In this document: positions 1-4,423 of the stretch, one piece after another
Layout of the letters: the number at the start of each line of letters is the position of its first letter
How positions within the stretch are numbered: the first letter of the stretch is position 1
Translations under genes and position numbers: made by a program
NCBI GenBank assembly: GCA_013695115.1
Contig: JACDBD010000067.1
Span: forward strand, 1-6,365
Reading direction: 5' to 3'
DNA from: Actinomycetota bacterium
GTDB taxonomy: Bacteria > Actinomycetota > Acidimicrobiia > IMCC26256 > JACDBD01
Length of the DNA: 6,365 bases
The notes under the pieces: generated by a model
The model's input: only the letters and a program-made list of their open reading frames with translations
Told to the model about the DNA's origin: nothing
The model's database searches: none

Positions 1-66
1 ACCCCCGAGTTCCGCGAGCACCTGGCGCGCGTGCTCGTCCGCCGGGCACTCGAAATCACCGCTTGA
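1..66 (+). CDS. C-terminal end of a probable molybdenum-hydroxylase FAD-binding (medium) subunit, CoxM-like; 5' end outside window
   Basis: Only the last 21 codons and the TGA stop are present, reading TPEFREHLARVLVRRALEIT and a final A. A closing helix of the pattern 'yr.HLA.VLvrRAL' is typical of the C-terminal domain of the FAD-binding medium subunit of aerobic carbon monoxide dehydrogenases and related xanthine-dehydrogenase-family enzymes. That subunit passes electrons from the Fe-S small subunit through FAD to an acceptor. The two genes that follow, a MocA-like nucleotidyltransferase and a CoxG-like protein, are usual companions of such enzymes and support the call. The TGA stop overlaps the TTG start of the next gene (TTGA). 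So few residues cannot tell a CO dehydrogenase from another molybdenum hydroxylase, and the family call rests largely on context. Confidence 0.6.
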   Translation, partial: TPEFREHLARVLVRRALEITA

Positions 67-662
67 GCGACGTCGCGGTCGCGGTCCTCGCCGCCGGGCG
101 GGGCGAGCGCCTCGGCGGACGGACGCCCAAGCCACTGGTCACGCTGCAGGGCCGGCCGCTCGTCGCCTGGGCGCTCGACGCCGCTCTGGCGACGACGTTC
201 CGGCCGGTCGTGCTCGTCGTCGGCCGGGGGGGCATGGCGGTGAGACGAGCCGCGCCCGCCGGCGTGGTGGTGGTGCGGGCGCGGAAGTGGCGCCAGGGGA
301 TCGCGCGCAGCCTCTGGGCGGGGCTCGAGGCGCTGGACCACTGGGCTCGGGTGGGCGCGGTGTGCATCGGGCTTGCCGACCAGCCGCTCGTCGGAGCCGA
401 GGCATACCGGCGGCTGGCCGCCGCCCACCGCGATGGCGCCCGGTTGGCGGTCGCAACGTACGACGGCACCCGCGGGAACCCGGTGCTCCTCGACCGCTCG
501 CTCTGGGGGGAGGCGCGCAAGCTGCGCGGCGACCTGGGCGCGCGCGCCCTCATGGACCACCATGCGGTGACCGAGGTCGACTGCACCGGTACCGGTGACC
601 CGATCGACGTCGATACGCTCGCGGACCTCGGCGATCTCGAGCGCCGGCTGGAGGATGGATGA
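63..662 (+). CDS. MocA/MobA-like NTP transferase (probable molybdenum cofactor cytidylyltransferase)
   Basis: This 199-residue protein has the GT-A nucleotidyltransferase fold motifs in order. The nucleotide-binding loop LAAGRGERLGG lies at residues 9-19, followed by TPKPLV with the conserved lysine K23. RKWRQGIARSL (74-84) matches the 'NP.W..Gm..SL' region of the MocA family. The metal-binding GLADQP is at 103-108, GNPVLL at 138-143, GDLGARALM at 156-164, and the closing acidic motif DPIDVDTLADL at 179-189. MocA attaches CMP to molybdopterin to make the cytosine dinucleotide cofactor used by CO dehydrogenase and xanthine-dehydrogenase-type enzymes, which fits the Cox-like neighbours. A GMP-transferring MobA-like role is less likely but not excluded. 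The start is the TTG that overlaps the upstream TGA; no ATG or GTG precedes it in frame and no Shine-Dalgarno is visible, so translational coupling is likely. Its own stop overlaps the next start as ATGA. Confidence 0.85.
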   Translation: MSDVAVAVLAAGRGERLGGRTPKPLVTLQGRPLVAWALDAALATTFRPVVLVVGRGGMAVRRAAPAGVVVVRARKWRQGIARSLWAGLEALDHWARVGAVCIGLADQPLVGAEAYRRLAAAHRDGARLAVATYDGTRGNPVLLDRSLWGEARKLRGDLGARALMDHHAVTEVDCTGTGDPIDVDTLADLGDLERRLEDG

Positions 663-1252
663 AGATCGAGGACCGCTTCCGGGTGAACCTTCCCCTTGAG
701 GAGGCGTGGCGGGTCCTCCTCGACATCGAGCGGATCGCGCCGTGCATGCCCGGGGCCGAGCTCCAGGAGGTCGAGGGCGACGAGTACCGCGGCGTCGTCA
801 AGGTGAAGGTGGGGCCGATCACCGCGCAGTACAAGGGGGTGGCGAAGCTGGCCGAGGTCGACGAGGGCGCGCACCGAGCCGTCATCGACGCCCAGGGTCG
901 CGACACGAGAGGCCAGGGCAACGCAAAGGCCTTGATCACAATGGCGCTCGCGCCCGATGGCGACGGCACCGAGGTGAGCATCGACAACGACGTCACCGTC
1001 ACCGGCAAGGTGGCGCAGTTCGGGCGGGGCGTCATGGCCGACGTGTCAACCAAGCTCCTGGGGCAGTTCGTGGAGTGCCTCGAGTCGCGGGTCCTGAGCG
1101 GTGCACCGCCGCCCACCGACACCGGCGAGCCTCGGGAGGTCGCGCCCGTCGACCTGCTGCGCACCGCCGGCGCGCCCGTGCTCAAGCGGCTGGTGCCGGC
1201 AGTGATCGTGCTGGCGGCGGTCGTGGTCGTGCTGGTCCTGCTGCTGCGGTGA
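659..1252 (+). CDS. coxG: CoxG-like SRPBCC protein with C-terminal membrane anchor (carbon monoxide dehydrogenase subunit G family)
   Basis: This 197-residue protein has an N-terminal SRPBCC/START-like domain (about 1-147). Family landmarks are the LPLEEAWRVLLDIERIAPCMPGA region (11-33, here DIERIAPCMPG replaces the usual 'D...l..ciPG'), KVKVGPITAQYKG (48-60), and VTGKVAQFGRGVM...LLGQFVECL (113-141). A Pro/Thr/Glu-rich linker (about 150-165) follows, then a hydrophobic helix (about 179-196, almost all V, L, A, I) ending in a single Arg at the C-terminus. This suggests a tail-anchored protein with its lipid-binding domain in the cytoplasm. CoxG proteins are known to take CO dehydrogenase to the membrane, and a mycobacterial homologue has been reported to bind menaquinone as electron acceptor for the enzyme. 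GGAGG (650-654) sits four bases before the ATG, and the ATGA overlap shows coupling to the nucleotidyltransferase. Family assignment is strong; its partner enzyme is only partly in the window. Confidence 0.85.
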   Translation: MKIEDRFRVNLPLEEAWRVLLDIERIAPCMPGAELQEVEGDEYRGVVKVKVGPITAQYKGVAKLAEVDEGAHRAVIDAQGRDTRGQGNAKALITMALAPDGDGTEVSIDNDVTVTGKVAQFGRGVMADVSTKLLGQFVECLESRVLSGAPPPTDTGEPREVAPVDLLRTAGAPVLKRLVPAVIVLAAVVVVLVLLLR

Positions 1253-1716
1253 TGAGCAGAATGGCTACGACGGTCATCATGCGTCTCGTTGCGGTGACGG
1301 CCGCGATCACGGTCCTCGCCGCGCCGGCGGCGGCGGCGTCGGGGCAGGCGCCGGACTCGTGCGACCTCCTGAAGCGCGCCGAGATCGAGGAAATGCTCGG
1401 GCAGGAGGTGGCCAAGCCCGAAGGCCTGGGCGAGATCTGTTACTGGCAGATCGGTGACCCCGACGCCACCGAAGAGGCGATCGGCATGACCCTGCTGGTC
1501 GAGCGGGGGAAGGGCGCGAAGGCCGGCTACAACAAGGGCCTGGACGCGCTCAACCCGCAGGTCCTGGTGGAGATCGACGGTCTCGGGAAGGACGCCTATT
1601 TCGCCATCGGCTCACTGGCGGTACTCAAGAACAAGAAGACCGCCTTCTACATCTCCGGGGTCTTCGACCAGGCCCAGGCCGAAGCGCTCGCTCGCATCGT
1701 TCTCGACAAGCTCTAA
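1252..1716 (+). CDS. Small secreted protein, DUF3558-like, function unknown
   Basis: From the ATG that shares its A with the coxG stop (TGATG), this encodes 154 residues. Alternative in-frame ATGs at 1261 and 1279 would shorten only the signal peptide's n-region. The N-terminus is a clear Sec signal: basic start, hydrophobic core LVAVTAAITVLAAP (residues 12-25) and an Ala-rich cleavage area ending near AAAAS (26-30). No lipobox Cys follows, so it is probably a soluble secreted protein or stays associated with the cell wall. The mature part of about 125 residues has two cysteines, C37 in DSCDLL and C63 in EICYW. The pattern 'C.LL...EI...LG...G..C.W' and a later GLGKDAYF (111-118) resemble actinobacterial DUF3558-type exported proteins; the two Cys could form a disulfide. 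That resemblance is from memory and function is unknown. Its coupled position suggests co-expression with the cox genes. Confidence 0.75.
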   Translation: MSRMATTVIMRLVAVTAAITVLAAPAAAASGQAPDSCDLLKRAEIEEMLGQEVAKPEGLGEICYWQIGDPDATEEAIGMTLLVERGKGAKAGYNKGLDALNPQVLVEIDGLGKDAYFAIGSLAVLKNKKTAFYISGVFDQAQAEALARIVLDKL

Positions 1717-1740
1717 CTCTCCTGGTCGCACTCGCTTCGC

Positions 1741-1794
1741 CCGCCGCTCCCACACGCAGCCGGCGGTGAGGGGATCGGGGGACCCGGCCCCCTC
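1741..1794 (+). terminator. Two adjacent GC-rich hairpins; candidate terminator or REP-like element
   Basis: The first hairpin pairs CCGCCG (1741-1746) with CGGCGG (1761-1766) around a 14-base loop. One base later, 1768-1779 pairs with 1783-1794 (GAGGGGATCGGG against CCCGGCCCCCTC): 10 Watson-Crick pairs, one G-U and one A-C mismatch around a 3-base loop GGA. No T-run follows, so this is not a classical intrinsic terminator, but U-less hairpins are often proposed to act at gene ends in high-GC actinobacteria. The position, 25 bases after the stop of the cox-linked unit and upstream of the ruvC promoter, suits a terminator or insulator. A dispersed intergenic palindrome is the alternative. Confidence 0.4.
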
Positions 1795-1854
1795 GTCACG
1801 CGATGGCAGCTCCTCCAGCGCGCCGGGATCCACCAACCGCCCTGGCTGCGCCCA

Positions 1855-1860
1855 TAACAT
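1855..1860 (+). promoter_or_regulatory. -10-like element of the predicted ruvCAB promoter
   Basis: TAACAT matches TATAAT at four positions, including the critical A at position 2 and the final T. It is the clearest such hexamer in the intergenic gap. The spacing of its last T to the ruvC GTG (1868) puts the expected transcription start at or one base before the start codon, a leaderless arrangement common in actinobacteria. No convincing -35 element lies 16-18 bases upstream, which is also common in this phylum. The LexA operator overlaps its end, supporting a regulated promoter here. Confidence 0.5.
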
Positions 1861-1876
1861 CGAACTCGTGTTCGAT
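1859..1876 (+). promoter_or_regulatory. LexA/SOS box covering the ruvC start codon
   Basis: The sequence ATCGAACTCGTGTTCGAT is a perfect inverted repeat with 7-base arms around TCGT. Its core, 1860-1875, matches the actinobacterial LexA consensus TCGAAC-N4-GTTCGA at all 12 specified positions. A match at 12 fixed positions is expected by chance about 0.0004 times in 6.4 kb at even base composition. LexA bound here would cover the end of the -10 element, the predicted transcription start and the GTG start codon, blocking initiation until RecA-stimulated LexA self-cleavage after DNA damage. The ruv genes are LexA targets in several bacteria, so the location is functionally consistent. Confidence 0.88.
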
Positions 1877-2428
1877 CCGGCGGGCCCGGTGCTGGGCATC
1901 GACCCGGGCGTCTCCTGCTGTGGCTACGGCGCGGTGCGCCGCCAAACCGGCGCGAGCTCCTGGGAGGCGGTTGCCTGCGGCGTGATCCGCACGCCGACCG
2001 CCGATCCGCTCCCGGCCCGCCTCGCCGCGCTCGAGCACGAGCTGGCCACGCTGGTCGACGAGCTCCGCCCGGCGGCGATGGCCGTCGAGCGGGTGCTGTT
2101 CCAGGCGAACGTGCGTACCGCGATGTCGGTGGGTCAGGCCAGCGGCCTCGCGCTGGCGGTGGCGGCGCGGGCCGGTGTCCCCGTCACCGACTACAGCCCC
2201 AACGAGGTGAAGCTCGGCGTCGTCGGGTACGGCGGCGCGGCCAAGGAGCAGGTACAGGAGATGGTCGCCCGGGTGCTCGGGCTCGACGCCCCACCCCGTC
2301 CCGCCGACGCGGCCGACGCGCTCGCGCTGGCGGTGTGCCACGCCTGGGGCGGTGGGCTCCGATCCGCGGTGCACGCCGCGCTCGTGAAGCAGGGAGCGGA
2401 GCGACCCATGAAGGCGGATTCCCGGTGA
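1868..2428 (+). CDS. ruvC: RuvC, crossover junction endodeoxyribonuclease
   Basis: RuvC is the Holliday junction resolvase: a dimer that makes symmetric nicks in four-way junctions held by RuvAB during recombinational repair. The chosen GTG start gives 186 residues, normal for the family. All four catalytic acids are visible: D12 in LGIDPG (9-14), E74 in MAVERVLF (71-78), and D147 and D150 in ADAADALALA (146-155). NVRTAMSVGQASG (81-93) and YSPNEVKLGVVGYGGAAKEQV (109-129) are typical RuvC segments. The frame stays open upstream to 1766, but that extension is Ser/Pro-rich, unlike RuvC, and runs through the hairpins and promoter. GTG 1889 would leave no residues before LGIDPG beyond the start. 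No Shine-Dalgarno precedes 1868, so a leaderless message is likely. The C-terminus carries an extension past the catalytic core (about 162-186). The stop overlaps the ruvA start as GTGA. Confidence 0.95.
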   Translation: MFDPAGPVLGIDPGVSCCGYGAVRRQTGASSWEAVACGVIRTPTADPLPARLAALEHELATLVDELRPAAMAVERVLFQANVRTAMSVGQASGLALAVAARAGVPVTDYSPNEVKLGVVGYGGAAKEQVQEMVARVLGLDAPPRPADAADALALAVCHAWGGGLRSAVHAALVKQGAERPMKADSR

Positions 2429-3012
2429 TCGGGTCGGTCCGAGGGAGCGTGCTCGAGCGCTCGCCGACGGGCGAGGTGCTGGTCGAGGTGGGAGGCGTCG
2501 GCTACCGGGTGCTGGTGCCCATGAGCGCGGTGCCGTCGCTGAGCCCGGGCGCGGGCGCGTTCCTCTTCACCCACCTGCACGTCCGTGACGACGCCCTGGT
2601 GCTCTACGGTTTCCCGACGCGCGCGGAGCGCGACACGTTCGAGGTCCTGGTCGGGGCGACCGGCGTGGGCCCGAAGCTCGCGCTCGGGATCCTCTCCGTG
2701 CACTCCCCGGCGGCGCTGCGGCGGGCGCTGATCGACGACGACGTCGACGCGCTGACGCTGGTGCCGGGCGTCGGCAAGCGCACCGCCCAGCGGCTGCTGA
2801 TCGAGTTCAAGGCCCGCCTCGACGTGCCCGACTTCGAGCCGGTCGAGGCCGCCGCTCCGCCGACGGCGCGGGCGGAGGTGCGGGGCGCGCTCGCCGGTCT
2901 CGGGTACGAGCCCGACGAGATCCGTGACGTCCTCGCCCAGCTCGAGGCCGACGGCCCGGTGGAGGACCTCCTGCGCGACGCCCTCAAGCTCCTCGCGGTC
3001 TCGCGTGTCTAG
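2425..3012 (+). CDS. ruvA: RuvA, Holliday junction branch migration protein, DNA-binding subunit
   Basis: RuvA tetramers hold the Holliday junction in a square-planar form and load RuvB rings on opposite arms. The protein has 195 residues, close to the usual 200. Domain I is an OB fold (about 1-64) beginning IGSVRG and including GGVGYRV (23-29). The acidic pin that separates strands is represented by RDD (54-56), equivalent to E55/D56 of the E. coli protein. Domain II has two helix-hairpin-helix motifs, [14 protein letters not shown] (77-90) and [14 protein letters not shown] (112-125). A flexible Pro/Ala linker (about 134-147) leads to domain III (148-195), the RuvB-contacting three-helix bundle with [12 protein letters not shown]. 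The GTG start overlaps the ruvC stop (GTGA), so translation is coupled. Its TAG stop lies ten bases before the preferred ruvB start. Confidence 0.95.
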   Translation: MIGSVRGSVLERSPTGEVLVEVGGVGYRVLVPMSAVPSLSPGAGAFLFTHLHVRDDALVLYGFPTRAERDTFEVLVGATGVGPKLALGILSVHSPAALRRALIDDDVDALTLVPGVGKRTAQRLLIEFKARLDVPDFEPVEAAAPPTARAEVRGALAGLGYEPDEIRDVLAQLEADGPVEDLLRDALKLLAVSRV

Positions 3013-3016
3013 GGAG
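3011..3016 (+). promoter_or_regulatory. Shine-Dalgarno that selects the ruvB start
   Basis: AGGGAG lies six bases before the GTG at 3023 and begins inside the ruvA stop codon. An earlier in-frame GTG at 3005 has no comparable site and would overlap the end of ruvA by eight bases. The site therefore favours 3023 as the ruvB start. Confidence 0.65.
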
Positions 3017-3022
3017 CCGGCC

Positions 3023-4060
3023 GTGTCGAGAGAAGAGGTGCTGCGAGCCACGGCGGAGCCGGCCGAGGTGGCCGAGGAGACGACCCTGCGGCCGCGATCC
3101 CTCGACGAGTTCGTGGGTCAGGCGCGCCTCAAGGAGCACCTCGAGATCCTGCTCGCCGCCGCCCGCCAGCGACGCCAGGCTGCCGACCACCTGCTGTTCG
3201 CGGGCCCGCCCGGCGTGGGCAAGACCACACTGGCGGGGATCGTCGCCGCCGAGCTCGGCGTCGGGTTGCGCGTCACCAGCGGTCCCGCCCTCGAACGGGC
3301 CGGTGACCTTGCCGCCATCCTCACGAATCTCGACGACGGCGACGTGCTCTTCGTCGACGAGGTGCACCGCCTCCCCCGCATCGTCGAGGAGGTCCTGTAC
3401 CCGGCGATGGAGGACTTCCAGCTCGACATCGTCATCGGGAAGGGCCCGTCGGCGCGCTCGATCCGCCTCGACCTGCCCCGCTTCACGCTGGCGGGCGCGA
3501 CCACCCGGACCGGGCTCATCACCGGACCGCTGCGCGACCGCTTCGGGTTCGTCGCCCGCCTCGACTACTACGCGCCCGACGAGCTCGTTGCCATCGTGAG
3601 TCGGACCGCCGGGATCCTGGGGGTCCCGCTCGCGCCCGAAGGCGCGGTCGAGATCGCGCAACGCGCCCGGGGTACGCCCCGCATCGCCAACCGGCTCCTC
3701 AAGCGGGTGCGCGACTTCGCCGAGGTGCGATCGGACGGAACGGTGAGCGCGGCGACCGCCCGTGAGGCACTCGCGCTCTTCGAGGTCGACGAGCGCGGCC
3801 TCGACAAGGTCGACCGGGCGATCCTCACCGCGCTGTGCGACACCTTCGCCGGCCAACCCGTCGGCCTCAACACGTTGGCGGTGGCGGTCCACGAGGAGCC
3901 CGAGACCGTCGAGGACGTGTACGAGCCGTTCCTCCTCAAGCAGGGTCTGCTGCAGCGCACGCCCCGGGGCCGGGTGCCGACGGCATCGGCCTTCGCGCAC
4001 CTCGGGCTCGAGGTGCGACCGGGCAAGCCCGACACCTCGTCCAGCCTGTTCGACGGATAG
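3023..4060 (+). CDS. ruvB: RuvB, Holliday junction branch migration AAA+ ATPase
   Basis: RuvB forms hexameric rings that pump duplex DNA through RuvA-bound junctions using ATP. The protein is 345 residues, full length for the family. The N-terminal [12 protein letters not shown] (22-33) is the RuvB signature. Walker A is GPPGVGKTT (61-69), Walker B is LFVDEVH (109-115), sensor 1 lies in [10 protein letters not shown] (156-165), the arginine-finger segment is GPLRDRFG (168-175), and sensor 2 is [12 protein letters not shown] (217-228). The winged-helix DNA-binding domain follows, with [10 protein letters not shown] (277-286), [18 protein letters not shown] (300-317) and a closing AFAHLGL. A short acidic/Ser tail (DTSSSLFDG) ends the protein. 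The start is the GTG behind AGGGAG; GTG 3005 would add six residues. The gene is tightly packed behind ruvA, so the three subunits should be made together. Confidence 0.96.
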   Translation: MSREEVLRATAEPAEVAEETTLRPRSLDEFVGQARLKEHLEILLAAARQRRQAADHLLFAGPPGVGKTTLAGIVAAELGVGLRVTSGPALERAGDLAAILTNLDDGDVLFVDEVHRLPRIVEEVLYPAMEDFQLDIVIGKGPSARSIRLDLPRFTLAGATTRTGLITGPLRDRFGFVARLDYYAPDELVAIVSRTAGILGVPLAPEGAVEIAQRARGTPRIANRLLKRVRDFAEVRSDGTVSAATAREALALFEVDERGLDKVDRAILTALCDTFAGQPVGLNTLAVAVHEEPETVEDVYEPFLLKQGLLQRTPRGRVPTASAFAHLGLEVRPGKPDTSSSLFDG

Positions 4061-4090
4061 CATCGCCAGCGTCTCGGGCACTCCGTCCGA

Positions 4091-4094
4091 AGGA
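4091..4094 (+). promoter_or_regulatory. Shine-Dalgarno of yajC
   Basis: AGGA lies five bases before the ATG at 4100, within AAGGAACCAC. It is one of the clearer ribosome binding sites in the window and marks the only gene boundary in the ruv-sec stretch without near overlap (39 bp after ruvB). No convincing -10/-35 pair is seen in that gap, so yajC is probably read through from upstream but translated independently. Confidence 0.6.
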
Positions 4095-4099
4095 ACCAC

Positions 4100-4414
4100 A
4101 TGCCCATCGGCCTCCTGTATCTGGTTCTCCTCGTCCTCGCGTTCTTCCTGCTGGTCGTACTCCCGCAGCGCCGCCAGCTCGCCGCGCACCGCGCCCTCGT
4201 CAACAGCCTGAAGGTCGGCGACGAGATCATCACCACCGGCGGGATCCACGGGACCATCCGCGGGGTGGACGAGACCATCCTGCACGTCGAGGTCGCCGAC
4301 GGCGTCGAGTTGCGGCTCGCCCGCGGCGCGGTTGCCTCTCGGGTCGGACCGCGGCCGGACGAGATCACGGCCGAGGAGGCCGAGGGCCGGGTCGATCCCG
4401 GCGAGGGCGGCTGA
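4100..4414 (+). CDS. yajC: YajC, Sec translocon accessory subunit
   Basis: YajC is a small single-span inner-membrane protein that joins SecD and SecF in the accessory complex assisting SecYEG. The protein has 104 residues. An N-terminal transmembrane helix (about 4-21, LLYLVLLVLAFFLLVVLP) is followed directly by the family's basic stop-transfer stretch QRRQLAAHRALVNSL (23-37). The cytoplasmic domain carries the YajC signature LKVGDEIITTGGIHGTIRGV (37-56), then an acidic, Glu/Asp/Gly-rich tail (87-104). The ATG has a well-placed AGGA. The gene sits in the standard actinobacterial order between ruvB and secD, nine bases before the secD GTG. Both the motif and the context are unambiguous. Confidence 0.95.
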   Translation: MPIGLLYLVLLVLAFFLLVVLPQRRQLAAHRALVNSLKVGDEIITTGGIHGTIRGVDETILHVEVADGVELRLARGAVASRVGPRPDEITAEEAEGRVDPGEGG

Positions 4415-4423
4415 CCCCAGGCT

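Noticed and set aside
226..232. Run of seven G in the nucleotidyltransferase gene as a possible phase-variation or frameshift site
   Set aside because: The frame is intact through the run and family motifs occur on both sides in one frame. A single G7 in very GC-rich DNA is not evidence of switching.
706..1251. Reading the secreted-protein gene as a 336-residue protein starting inside coxG
   Set aside because: The upstream part is the +1 shadow of coxG (Arg/Gly-rich). The signal peptide starts cleanly at the ATG overlapping the coxG stop.
1766..1867. N-terminal extension of ruvC to an upstream GTG (34 extra residues)
   Set aside because: The extra residues are Ser/Pro/Gly-rich, unlike any RuvC start, and the stretch is occupied by a hairpin, a -10-like box and the LexA operator.
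3005..3022. Earlier ruvB start at GTG 3005
   Set aside because: It is in frame, but it overlaps the ruvA end and lacks a ribosome binding site, while GTG 3023 has AGGGAG at six bases. It would add only six residues.
4074..4090. Small hairpin TCGGGC/GTCCGA between ruvB and yajC as a terminator
   Set aside because: It has only six pairs including a G-U, has no T-run, and ends next to the yajC ribosome binding site. It is too weak to call, so co-transcription of ruv and sec genes remains open.
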